Of a stretch of 64,000 nucleotides of DNA, positions 36,766 through 48,030 are shown piece after piece (within the stretch, counting starts at the first letter, position 1; each line of letters begins with the position of its first letter). Source of the stretch: Melastoma dodecandrum (lineage: Eukaryota; Streptophyta; Magnoliopsida; Myrtales; Melastomataceae); contig JARUPY010000474.1 of assembly GCA_029817715.1 (NCBI GenBank), forward strand, positions 372,001 through 436,000, in the 5' to 3' direction. The notes beneath the pieces were generated by a model. That model was not told where the DNA came from and did no database searches. It saw nothing but the letters and a program-made list of their open reading frames with translations. The position numbers were made by a program, and so were the translations under genes.

Positions 36766-37085
36766 AGTGAGGCCGAAGAAAAAGGAATATAGAAGAAGAG
36801 GAAGCGGCCCGAGCAGCTTGCCATATTCTTTTATTAAGGGATAATTATGTAAAAGCAACGAGGATTCTGTTGGAGAGACGCGTAGTTTGTTAGTGTGTAT
36901 GTGTCGCTTCGAGGAGCACACAATTAGTTAGAGGGGAAAACAGAAGAGTGGGGGAAGCTGTATAAGAATGCAGAGGTTACTGTAAAAGTTGTATACAAAA
37001 AAAAAGAAATAAAAAAATTACAGAGGGAGCTTCTTCTTGCCGATACACTTTTCTGGGTTCACTCGCCGGAGTTCGTCAACTCACA
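36688..37085 (+). repeat. Copia 3' LTR
   Basis: 398 bp, one mismatch to the 5' LTR. Followed by the second acaac (37086-37090) and then by host LTR sequence. Confidence 0.96.
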
Positions 37086-37090
37086 ACAAC

Positions 37091-38315
37091 CTTCCCGGCA
37101 ACCCATGGAATCGGTAAGCCCCCACAACATGATCCACTCCCTCCGACGTTCCCACGCCTCGACGACGGCGAAATCACCTCCGTCCCGGCCTCCCTCCACA
37201 GACCATGCGGTGTTGGGTTCACCTCTCGGCACCCCCCAAGGCGGCAACCCAGTTTCTCCGACGCCTCCTTCCAGCAGCGACGCCTCTGGAACCAACAGCG
37301 GCAACCCGCCTCCCCACACCAACTCCGAACCACCTCCCTTAGCGGCTTTCCGTTCCTCCTGAAGCTCCAACTCCACGGCGACAATGGCCTCACCTCTGTC
37401 CTCAGCCACCACCGCCCTAACCCACATGGAGATACCCAAACTCCGAGCTCTGAGAGGTAGCGAGGAGAACGTGGGAATCAGACATCTCAAACCCACACCA
37501 GAGGAAGAAAAATCGTTGCTTGGCCAACCGATGTCCCTGGCTTCTACCTTGATCCAACCTTGCGCAAAATGGCAAAGGTTTGTTTTTCTTTCTCAATTTT
37601 GACTTTTGTTTGACCGTAAGATATTACACTCACGTTGATGTTTAGGATAAAAAATAATCATTTAATGTCATTACAATAATCTATTACACACAGAATATAT
37701 TAGAATTAGAAATTTCAAAAGTCGTGCAAGGAAATCTCTTTCAAGTTTGTAAAATTGTTGATTATTCTTAAAATTTAATTTTCCTTTAACGAGTGGATAC
37801 CTTTTCGCTTTACATGGAAATTTTATTAAAGTTACATTACACATAAGAGAATTGGCACTAAGATCGATTCATTAAATTATAGTAGTAAGACATGCCTTAC
37901 TCTTCTAAATTTTATCGAATTTCATTTAAATTTAATAATACTAATCACGTTTACATTTTTTGACATGAACATCGAGAATCTAATCTCGGAAGCTCAACCC
38001 CAGAATTTCGAAGATTAAAGGCGCGTGTAACAAACCGCGTAGGTTGGATATACCACGGCTTAAAAAAAACGTCGATTCGAAGTAAAGCGGCATCAACCGT
38101 CATCTCAGGTACATGAGGGAAGTGCGGGCTTCTCGTCTTTTCTTTATTTCCACATGTAACGGGTCGTGGGCCCAAGTGCATAGGCCCACGATCACCACCC
38201 TTCCCCGCTCACTTTGATCTAAATAATTGTCTGTGTCTGTCCGCATGCCTTAGGCCCATAGGTTTATCGCTGCATGTGATTGTTAAACAAATACACATGA
38301 GTTCGACCGCATGAC
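37091..38315 (+). repeat. 5' LTR of the long element, right part (after the Copia insertion)
   Basis: Matches 45255-46473 of the 3' LTR with a few substitutions. Its first part is GC-rich; 37620-37960 is AT-rich; after 37960 it is the segment also found reversed at 2411-3290 and 20272-21010. The match with the 3' LTR stops at about 38315. Confidence 0.92.
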
Positions 38316-39060
38316 TTTTCACCGGTCGTCTCCATGCTCCATAAGAGGCGACGGGTGAAAAGAAGCGCATGGCCCGAGGAGGAAGCTTCAGGAGGTTCCA
38401 GGAGCGGCTCGTGTCGTCAGTCCCTCATCCAAAATGGCTTCGTAAAAATGTGTTGTTGCGTCAACTTTTGCATAGCAGGCACTCATGCAGAATGAATGTT
38501 AATGGATGCAGTAATGTAAATAGGGGAGATAGGGAAGGGAGAATGAGAGTTGAGGAAACCCTCGCAACCAACCCAAACTGCTGCAAAATGAACAAAATTA
38601 GTTATTACGATTTATCGCAAACAAAACATACCTGAGACCTGTCCCTGCACAGGTAGCAGTCACTTAGTAACAAGCAAATGCACATGCGGCGTCTGGTACC
38701 TGTAGTGAGCAAACAATGCTAGACTCTCGGATGAAGGCTTCTAAACCTCCCTCGGACTGAGGGAAGCGGGGCCCCGGCCAAAAACCATACCGCAAATAGC
38801 AGCAGGCTGAGCCTTTCGGTGACCCCCCTAAAAATCCTAGCCCCGGGTTCGGGCACACCTAGATAAGCCTAGGAAAGCAGTAAACAAACACAACCATGAG
38901 GGAAAACAAAGGGCACCGAGCCAAGCAAGTACACGCGCAAACAAAAACTCCTCTCCGCATGTGGATTAAAAATGTAAGAGCGTTCGAAAGGAATCCACAT
39001 GCAGATTCCCCAGCGGAGTCGCCATCCGGGATGTACGCGCGCCTTCCGGCCTAGCACGCG
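38316..39060 (-). repeat. Rearranged, inverted junction of the 5' LTR with primer site
   Basis: On the plus strand 38325-38450 is the reverse complement of LTR positions about 46670-46800. Then come about 550 bp of unique sequence, a reversed primer-binding site (39007-39024) and the reversed LTR terminus (39032-39060, tgtacgcgcgcc...). The order is not that of a single simple inversion of the expected LTR end plus leader. Either two rearrangements occurred or a piece of another, oppositely oriented copy was captured. Confidence 0.8.
39007..39024 (-). other. Ogre/Tat-type primer-binding site (tRNA-Arg), reversed
   Basis: On the minus strand it reads tggcgactccgctgggga, the site typical of Ogre/Tat-group Ty3 elements, seven bases after the LTR terminus. 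It points away from the element's internal region. Confidence 0.8.
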
Positions 39061-39414
39061 CGCGGCCAGGCCCGCGCTCATGATTGTACATATGATTGTT
39101 AAACATATTACATGGACTTTAAAGGCCTTCATTTCTGCCTTCTCTATTCACTATTACTGCTTATTGCATTCATACATTTAAGCAACTACATGAATATATT
39201 TCTGGTTACAGATTTCGATTAACACATCAGCTGTAGTACCTGTTTCATTACATTACTACATTTCATTTGAAATAGCATTTATGTAATGCATGCTCCCAAG
39301 CATATACGAGTGCGATTAAGTATCATCACAAATTTATCATGCATCGATTATATTATTGCATGATACTAATCCAAACATTTTCTCTATTTTCCTTCCAAGG
39401 TTTAATTCTCCAAT

Positions 39415-40140
39415 ATGGCTCCTCGAACGGGACTAGGGACAAAGCATGACATTACAAATCTACAAGCACAAGAATGCCAAGGATTTATTGACGGCTACCT
39501 GGCCAAAAGTCGAACATCTAACAACATGAAGACCAAAGTTTCCATACGGCTACTAAGGTCCAAAGCCGTGTGTCCAACGACATGAGCCCAAAGTGTTATC
39601 AACGGCTACCAAAGTACAAAGCCAAAAACAAAGACCAAAGATCACCCAACGACTACCAAGGTTCAAAGCCGAATCTACAGCAACCTAAAAACCCCAAGGA
39701 GGTTACATTTCAAAAGGCCAATCTCTATCAACATCAAAACTAACGACAAACCAAAGAGCCGTTCATGGACATGCAAAGACCGGACACGTCGGAACATCGC
39801 GCCTCTACTGATCGGACAATCGCTCCAAGGAAATAAAAGCAATCCCTCTACATCATCAGTCACCACAATCTGGCACAAGGACTCGTCGGCCTTCTTCACG
39901 GTGCCAACAGTACATTATAGCACTATGGGCAAACCCGTCTTCACAACAACCTCGCAAGATCAAACTTCCCAAAGAACTTGAAGAATGTCGGATCAGCATC
40001 CCAACGACAAAAACATGAACATGGACCAAATTCTTCAAGCGACGTCGAACACATAGCGCAACTGGCATTAGAAGCCCCCATTCGCTCTATTCGCCTTCCA
40101 ACAGTTCAAAGCATACATGATGAACTTACCGATATTTAAA
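39415..40140 (+). other. Degenerate repeat-bearing open region inside the long element
   Basis: A frame beginning MAPRTGLGTKHDITNL stays open with a stop at about 39583 and another near 39980. It contains four loosely spaced copies of a word like cggctaccaaggtccaaagcc (about 39493, 39546, 39604, 39651). No gag or other domain is recognisable. It may be the remains of a coding region in the parental element or plain non-coding leader. Confidence 0.4.
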
Positions 40141-40654
40141 CTGCTAACACTTAGGCATCCATTTTACCTCGCAGGTATAAGATGTCTCGTCTGGGGCTCA
40201 CACAACAGCTTACAAAATACCACAGAACATGATGTCTACCAAACGACGACGTATACTTCGACTGGGGCAATTCCCTTTGAATTCCTTACGGCACCCAAGC
40301 GGACATCCTGACAGTAGTCAACCACCAACTCTCACCAAAGAAAAGAGGAGAAGGTCGGTCACCGCCTCACGCATTGACGAGAAACAGGCACCTCGGTCCA
40401 CCACATGAGCGGCCAATTCCCTAGCCCGCCCACCACAGTTGCGGTCATCGCCCACGCGCACCACAAAGAGCTACCAACTTTGCACATCCGGGACATTCAA
40501 TCGGAGTCAATCATTTTATAGGAGAAACCAACATAAACAATTGACGTAGACGCTCTTAGACATTTAAATCACATAAAAGGGAGTATTGGTTCCTGAATGG
40601 TGCTTCTCTGCAAAAATAAGTTACATGAGCTTACTTATTTTCACCATGCATTCG

Positions 40655-42340
40655 TCTCATAGGTACATGAGCATCCTAAACAGACAAGCAATATTGGGGC
40701 AACTCCGAGCAATCTTGGAGAATGCTCTGTCAACAAAACAATAATCTACATGAAGAGGGAGTATTCATTTCTTAACAAATGCTTTCTTCGCAAAACATGT
40801 TACATGAACTTACCTGTTTTGCCCTTCGGTTTGTCTTATAGGTACATGAACATCCTAGACAGACGACGAAGGTGAGGGTGGTAGGGTGGAAAAGTTTCGA
40901 GCCAAAGTTTCAAAACAGCCTTCATTGGCAAAACAACGAAGAAGACACTACGTGAACAATCCGGGGCAAATCTCCATGTGATCCATGGGCAAATCTCTAA
41001 GCGATCATGGGACAGATCTTCGAACAATCCCAGGGCAAATCTCTGAGTAATCATGGACAAATCTATAAGCAATCTTAGGGCAAAACCCCGACCGATCCAG
41101 GGGCAAATCTCCGAGTGATCATGGACGTCTCCAAGCGATCCTGGGGCATACCTCCAAGCTATCCAGGGACAAGACAGAGCAATCTTGGAAGTACATGAAC
41201 ATCCTAGACAGACAATCAATAAATTTCAAACCAAAGATTTGGAGCAATATGTCATCAACAACACCACAAATTACGTGAAAGGGGTACATGAGCGCCCTAG
41301 GCAGACAACAAAGACAAACGATGAAGTTTCAAACCAAAGCTTCAGAACAATCTTCGTCAGCAAACTTCTTTATATCCCCAGGGAGTCAACTGGGCAAAGA
41401 ACACTGACAATAAATATGAAAAGGAAGAATCATACAAATATTACTCTCTTCATCGAGCTAAGTGAAATTACATGAGCTCATTTCATTTACGTCCTTTGTC
41501 TCGTGGGCAGGTACAAGAGCTCCTCACACGAATGGTACAAAACTCCTATGGCAGAGGCGAGGGTGGTAGGGCGGCAAAGCTTTAAGCCAAAGTCTTGTAG
41601 CAATTTCGTCAAACCTTCGATTCCATCGGACGAAGACGCAATGACGAGATCATACAGAAGGGAAGTATCAAAACTCTACTTCACCTTTCATACAAATGAA
41701 GGTACATGAACTTCCTTACACGACAGACGTCAGGCAAGAGTAATTATTTCGTCAATCCTTTGATTCCTACGGACGAAGATGCAATGACGAAACACATAAA
41801 AAAGGGAAGTATCAAAACTCTACTTCGCCTTTCATATAAATGAAGTTACATGAGCGAACTTCATTCCTACTCTAAAAGAAACAAGTTACATGAGCTCACT
41901 TGTTGTCTGTCCTTTGCTTAGTGTAGGTACACGAACATCCTACATTACAGACAAAGGCGCGGGCGGTTGGGTGGAAACTTTCGAACCAAAGCTTCGAGAT
42001 TACCTTTGTCATAACCAAAGATGATCATACCAAAAGGGAGTATCATCTACACTGCTCTCTAACAAAATTTCTTATATTTCCCCAGATGGAGTCGTATCTC
42101 CGTTTCCCCAGCTGGAGTCTTGCCTTCGTTCAAGCTGGAGTTGATTACATGCATCGCATTCCTCAACAAGGATCAAACATACAAGCATATTCCTCCTGAA
42201 CTATCATTGAGACGGACATATCCACCTCATCTCCCCAGCGGATACTTCATTTCATTGTTATCTCCCCAAACAAGAGTCGAAGTACATAAACTAACTTCGT
42301 CTTTGTCCGTTGTTAACTGTGTAGATACATGGGCATCCAC
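40655..42340. repeat. Dispersed ggtacatgarcatcct repeats near the 3' end of the long element
   Basis: The phrase tacatgarcatcctaracagac recurs at about 40664, 40842, 41189, 41286, 41701, 41934 and 42326, each followed by related sequence (gcgagggtggtmggg, tcgagccaaagctt). Amplified 3' untranslated repeats of this kind are common in Tat/Ogre-group retrotransposons. Confidence 0.78.
40962..41188. repeat. 23-bp tandem repeat (about ten units) in the long element
   Basis: Successive units of 20-23 bp follow gggcaaatctccgagtgatcatg with variation (aatctctaagcgatcatg, gatcttcgaacaatccca and so on). They lie between the element's central region and its polypurine tract. Related single words also occur at 40693-40725. 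Confidence 0.88.
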
Positions 42341-43695
42341 ATAGTACGGTACAAACTCTTGGGCAACGGCGAGGGTGGTCGGATTGAAGCCGTTTGATTC
42401 TAATCTCAAAAGAACATGACTGGGGCATGAAAGTGCAAACATTTTCCCCCTCAAAGTTTGGACAAGAGCACCACCGAGGTTTGAATACCTAAACCTGTTT
42501 ATTTTCTTAAGCATTTGTGTGCTCATTTGCATATAATTTGAAATTATCTTTAATAAAAATGTTTCTGAACGAGAGTGGAGAAGGCAAGCCTATCCCCAAA
42601 CACTTACCCAGAGTGATGAGCACAAACACTATAAAAATTCATACACAAGCATTCAGGTGGATAATGAATCCTTTGACAAAAGATGCTCTAAACCGGAATG
42701 TGATCGAGCATTTCTTCTTTATCCCAAACACGAAACACCGACTATTGCTAGCCCTTTCGAGCCAAAGTTGAAGTTTTCGTATACACTACACCTAACAAGT
42801 CTAGGGACCGCCTCACACCGAGGTTAAAAAATGAGATCTTGTAGCTAGAAACCGGAAGCAACGGATCGTAAAGGCTACACTTCCTTAAGATTCAAGTGAA
42901 GAGGTATCATCAACAGTCAAGCCCACCAGTTGAATCATTCCCAAAGACCGAGCTCCTCAAAGAGCTTCTCAAGAAACATAAATTCCAAGGGAAATTATCA
43001 GAAAGACAAAGCGAGGCAAATCCCTGTAATTCAGCAAAGAAAAGAAGGAATTAGCGCAAAGACCAAAGTCTTCAAAAGAAAGCGCAAAATAAAAATCAAA
43101 AGAGCAAAAATAAACCGGGATCGACATTGGTGGTCGCAAAAGCAAAGGTGCTACCCTGCTAAAACAAAAATTTCCCTAAAGTGGATTGTCCACGCTTACC
43201 AGTAAACTAATCATTCATCCCCCAACAAAACATGTCAACTGGTGAGCTGTCTGAAGGGTGGAGAATTTCTTGAATGGTGAAAACTCTACGATCCAATAGC
43301 TTCTGATGAGGTCCTTAGACTCTTTCTTTCAAACGACTGATTTAAACTTTCAATCTAAATGCCTTATGCCAAACCTACATTACGACCCCAATAAAGACTC
43401 CTTCGACCGGTACATGAGCATCCATGTCAATGGAATTCTGAAATCCAACTGAAATGGCTATCAGAAATGAGAGTGAAACACGAGAGGAATAAACAAACCT
43501 TCTCTGCTCTCGCTTGGAAACGTGCTTTTAAAGAGAGAACAAAAGAAGCATAATGTGCATGTACATTTAGTTATTTTGTTTTTAATGTGACTAATAATTT
43601 TCTTGAAGAGCTTTTAGGGTGCGTGTCGACTAAAAACGCTCCCGAAATATAATTTTTGGTATTCCTGATATCCTTGCGAGAGAATCCTTCCAGAT

Positions 43696-43717
43696 TCCCT
43701 CCCAAGGAGGGGCAAAC
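43696..43717 (+). other. Polypurine tract of the long element
   Basis: The purine-rich stretch aaggaggggcaaac directly precedes the 3' LTR start TGTAATACC, as expected for the plus-strand primer. The equivalent position left of 30255 is host sequence, confirming 5' and 3' LTR identity. Confidence 0.85.
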
Positions 43718-46700
43718 TGTAATACCTCAAATTTGCATGCGGGTCACAAGCAATGGTTCACAAACAATAATAAACCCGATGTTCATTCTCCCAAAATGGC
43801 CAAAGCCCAAATCCATACAACTTTGGAATCCCTTTTTACACAAATAATAAATTTCCTTTCCCCACACACACTATCTCCTAAAACAACAAAGGCTTTATCA
43901 CTCGCTGCACCAATCCAGCCGCAATCCAGTCGGCTGCCATCTCCAACAAAGTCAGCAAACTTCGGTTTACAAGCCTGCACAATCCATATTGCAGTAGACA
44001 CAATCAGCATCAGCACCAGCAACAACGTCAACGACGTCAACAACAACCAAAGACGCCACGAGTCATCCTTACCTATTGGGCGCTCGCACCGGCAACTTCA
44101 ACCACAGGTTCTGGCGTCAACCAGGCTGCCATCCTTCAACCAGCAGCGATTCCCCCTCCAATTTCAGCTGAGAAGATTGAACTCCAGTCCAAACAAACCA
44201 AAGAAAGGGGCTGGACAAACCTAAACCCTCCAAGACAGCTCTCAACCCGCAAAATTTGCCAAAGCCAAACCCACAAGACAACTCAGCCCAATCCAAATAA
44301 AAAGCCTAGCAATAAAACTTCAGACTCAACCCGCAATAATAATCCAAACCCAAGGCAAGCCTACAGCCCAAGCTCAAACCAAAAGAAAGAACAAGGCCTT
44401 ACCTTTGCTCCCGACATGGGATTCCCACAAAGTCATCTCATGAAGACTGTGCTTTCCCTCCGTAAATACCCCAAATTTAATGCTGAGCATCTCAAATACT
44501 AGTAACGGCTGGGATTAACGAGGCGTTTTTTTTTTCTGCAAAGAGAAGAAGAGTCCTGTAACCTACGTCGGTTACACAACTTATCTTGAAATATTCATGA
44601 TTGATATAAATCAAAGGACAGCCACAGAGAGATAAGGGGGACCTCGCAGGCTCCAGCCGTGAGGCTCCGACATTCTGCAGTTTCCTCACCAAGCGAGGAC
44701 GATGACAGCCATCCCGATAGCTTGATGTAAGGCTCGCCGAATTTCCAGCCATGCCGGACCAGCCTTCTCAACGTTCCAGGCAGCGATGGAAGATGAAAGT
44801 CACCAGAACCTCAGCCGGTTGCTGTCTCCTCATGGCAATAGATCACCGACTCTCGGATACAGTCGGATATCTTCGGTTCCTGCATTAACAAACGACGACG
44901 ACAACAAGTTCAACAAACCAGTGGCATCAACAGCAAGACGGCCAATCTGACTTCCATGGCCATTACGGACAAGCCTGGGACTCTGCCGTTGCGCCAACAG
45001 CAACAATCCAGCAGAGACCCAGCCACGGCACCATCCTTCCTTCCCGACGAACCTTCCAGTTCAGCAGCGGAGCCCCAGATGTCCCTCTTCAGCCCCAGCA
45101 TCTCCCCAACCCGAGACCAAACACTAGCCCCAAGGCGGCTCCCATCCCAGCTTCTCCGACGCCCACGGAACGGCTCACATTACGGAGCAGCACCCACTCC
45201 CTCTCCGGCATCCACCTCTCCCGACGTTCATGAACCCGCAGCGGGGATCACAACCTTCCCGGCAACCCATGGAATCGGCAAGCCCCCACAACACGATCCA
45301 CTCCCTCCGACGTTCCCACGCCTCGACGACGGCGAAATCACCTCCGTCCCGGCCTCCCTCCACAGACCATGCGGTGGTGGGTTCACCTCTCGGCACCCCC
45401 CAAGGCGGCAACCCAGTTCCTCCGACGCCTCCTTCCAGCAGCGACGCCTCTGGAACCAACGGCGGCAACCCGCCTCCCCACACCAACTCCGAACCACCTC
45501 CCTTAGCGGCTTTCCGTTCCTCCTGAAGCTCCAACTCCACGGCGACAGTGGGCTCACCTCTGTCCTCAGCCACCACCGCCCTAACCCACATGGAGATACC
45601 CAAACTCCGAGCTCTGAGAGGTAGCGAGGAGAACGTGGGAATCAGACATCTCAAACCCACACCAGAGGAAGAAAAATCGTTGCTTGGCCAACCGATGTCC
45701 CTGGCTTCTACCTTGATCCAACCTTGCGCAAAATGGCAAAGGTTTGTTTTTCTTTCTCAATTTTGACTTTTGTTTGACCGTAAGATATTACACTCACGTT
45801 GATGTTTAGGATAAAAAATAATCATTTAATGTCATTACAATAATCTATTACACACAGAATATATTAGAATTAGAAATTTCAAAAGTCGTGCAAGGAAATC
45901 TCTTTCAAGTTTGTAAAATTGTTGATTATTCTTAAAATTTAATTTTCCTTTAACGAGTGGATACCTTTTCGCTTTACATGGAAATTTTATTAAAGTTACA
46001 TTACACATAAGAGAATTGGCACTAAGATCGATTCATTAAATTATAGTAGTAAGACATGCCTTACTCTTCTAAATTTTATCGAATTTCATTTAAATTTAAT
46101 AATACTAATCACGTTTACATTTTTTGACATGAACATCGAGAATCTAATCTCGGAAGCTCAACCCCAGAATTTCGAAGATTAAAGGCGAGTGTAACAAACC
46201 GCGTAGGTTGGATATACCACGGCTTAAAAAAAACATCGATTCGAAGTAAAGCGGCATCAACCGTCATCTCAGGTACATGAGGGAAGTGCGGGCTTCTCGT
46301 CTTTTCTTTATTTCCACATGTAACGGGTCGTGGGCCCAAGTGCATAGGCCCACGATCACCACCCTTCCCCGTTCACTTTGATCTAAATAATTGTCTGTGT
46401 CTGTCCGCATGCCTTAGGCCCATAGGTTTATCGCTGCATGTGATTGTTAAACAAATACACATGAGTTTGGGTCCAACGCCTGAATCGGGTCCAACGCCCG
46501 TTAACCAAAAGCAAACCTTTTGGAGCAAACGCCACCTTTTCGCATGTTTAAATGTAAGAGTTAGTAACTAGGAATCCCCGAATCTACTCTGGTTTTCCGA
46601 CTTAAACCAAGCTTTCATAATTAAGTCGGTGGCGACTCCGTAATAGTTTACCTAGGTTAAACAACAACACATTTTTTTTACGAAGTCATTTTGGATGAGG

Positions 46701-46973
46701 GACTGACGACATGAGCCGCTCTTGGAACCTCCTAAAGCTTCCTCCTCGGGCCATGCGCTCCTTTTCGCCCGTCGCCTCTTAAGGAGTATGGAGACAATCG
46801 GCGAAGAGTCTGGGCAGACCCGGTCAGGAATCGAAGGAGGGACCAACCAATTCTCTTCCGCAGCGTTCGACGCTCGAGTCGCGATGCCGACCGGAAGACT
46901 CTAGGGAAGCGGGCCCGGATCCTCGGGTCGTCCGAACCGCCGCGCGCGTGCTAGGCCGGAAGGCGCGCGTACA
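43718..46973 (+). repeat. 3' LTR of the long element (3256 bp), with the empty Copia site
   Basis: Begins TGTAATACCTC and ends GCGCGTACA. Carries the uninterrupted Copia target (45250-45254) and an ACGT-centred palindrome gtaacctacgtcggttac (44558-44575). Several long GC-rich frames (44956-45624, 45175-45660 on the minus strand) have homologues in the 5' LTR but no domains. Confidence 0.94.
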
Positions 46974-47673
46974 CCGCTGTCGAACTCGCACAATGGATGG
47001 GCAACCATATCGATTTCGAGCCACAGGTGGACTGAAAGATATCTAGAGGCTTTACTCCGAGGATTATCCTTTCTGTTTAGCACCAGCAACTCAGAATATG
47101 AGCCCACCAGATGATGATCAACAAGTCCGGGTTTATAATGACGGCGCATCCTTTGAAGTACCAAAGAACCAGTTTCTTTTATCTCGGGAGTGAATCGCAA
47201 AGCATGAAAGTTACATCTGCAACGAAGCCTCTAGATGAAATTACTCAATTAGTAATATCAATGACAAACCAAAAAATGTCATCAGGGAAAACGGCTACAA
47301 TGAACTTATATTGTAACGACATGATATTCGCATGTTTATAGACAATTACTTGCAACTGAGATGGTATAGGGTCAACCCGAGACGATTTCCAAATCCATAG
47401 AAATGGACAACCGTGTTCCTAATTAGAATGGGCAATATGTTCTTCACATAGAACCCCGGCTTGGATTCTTTTCCAATATCTGCACCTGTAATCTGAGCAA
47501 ATGTTCCAAATCAGAATTCCCACGAGATAAAAATGTTTACATTTTGGGTATTCTTGAGGGAAAAAGCTAACCATACTGCCAATAGCCTCCAAGTCCAATG
47601 ACTTGTTTGATCCTTTCAGCTTAAGGTTGAGAAGTCTGTTGCATTCAGTACGGGCGAGCAGGGCATCTGGAAT
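46974..47673 (-). pseudogene. O-fucosyltransferase (GT106 family) pseudogene, 5' part
   Basis: Minus-strand exons: 47673-47572 (34 codons, ending DLEAIGSM), 47492-47350 (ADIGKESKPGFYVKNILP, VVHFYGFGNRLG), and 47230-46974 (RLRCRCNFHALRFTPEI, then HLWLEIDMVAHPLCEFDS). The third exon is cut by the retrotransposon and resumes at 30249. The second exon is 143 bp instead of a multiple of three: a single T is missing after GNRLG, shifting the frame before its GT donor. Splice sites are otherwise conserved. The motifs are those of plant O-fucosyltransferase-like Golgi proteins. Exons upstream of 47673 are not recognisable, so the 5' end is missing or lies elsewhere. Confidence 0.88.
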
Positions 47674-47679
47674 CTACTT

Positions 47680-47990
47680 TATAACGTTAAGTTCCTTATT
47701 TTTAGAATATATTATGCTTTGATTCAATACATAATAATTTAATTGATCGGAACACTCATTTATCTTTTTTAAAAAAATAAGAAGTTTAATGTAAGATATC
47801 GCCTAATTTAGAGTAATATGCTCTTACATGATTATATAAAAAAAAAAAAGAATGAATGACAGCACATGTGAAGAGGTCGAGGATAGTTCCAATTTACTCC
47901 TGGAAAACAAAAAATTTCGTCTTTTAGGCTACTGAGCTCTAAAATTCTGTTTTTATCGCACCTCCTTTTTTTTTTCTAGGATCTTAGTTT
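47680..47990. other. AT-rich spacer left of the integrated virus
   Basis: No gene. The left edge of the viral insert should lie somewhere in 47850-48000, but no junction sequence was identified. Confidence 0.4.
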
Positions 47991-48030
47991 AGCCCCAAAA
48001 TTTTGAAAAATTTTCAATTAAGTCCTTGAG

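Larger units (their letters stand above)
31790..37085 (+). mobile_element. Young, nearly intact Copia retrotransposon (5296 bp)
   Basis: Complete architecture: 398-bp LTRs (31790-32187 and 36688-37085) with TGTGAG...CTCACA ends, a tRNA-iMet primer site (tggtatcagagc, 32188-32199), a single gag-pol frame, a polypurine tract (ttgagggggag, about 36677-36687) and a 5-bp target duplication. The two LTRs differ at one position (C at 31975, G at 36873), which implies a very recent insertion. It sits in the same orientation as the element it landed in. Confidence 0.97.
30255..46973 (+). mobile_element. Long-LTR, non-autonomous retrotransposon (16.7 kb including nested Copia)
   Basis: Bounded by TG...CA LTRs and a perfect 5-bp target duplication. 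The 5' LTR begins at 30255 and is interrupted by the Copia element at 31790-37085; it resumes at 37091 and can be followed to about 38315. The 3' LTR is 43718-46973 (3256 bp) and is preceded by a polypurine tract. The internal region (about 39060-43717) has no gag, protease, RT or integrase, so the element must have relied on proteins from elsewhere. A primer site of the tRNA-Arg type used by Ogre/Tat Ty3 elements is present but inverted (39007-39024). LTR-to-LTR differences are few (about 1-2 percent by eye), so insertion is fairly recent. Confidence 0.9.

Noticed and set aside
40962..41188. CRISPR-like regular array
   Set aside because: It is a plain 23-bp tandem repeat without unique spacers, inside a plant retrotransposon.
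44956..45660. Long overlapping proline/serine/arginine-rich frames on both strands in the 3' LTR (and their twins near 31.5 kb and 37.1 kb)
   Set aside because: They occur in all frames of a GC-rich LTR segment, have no domains, and change length between the two LTRs.
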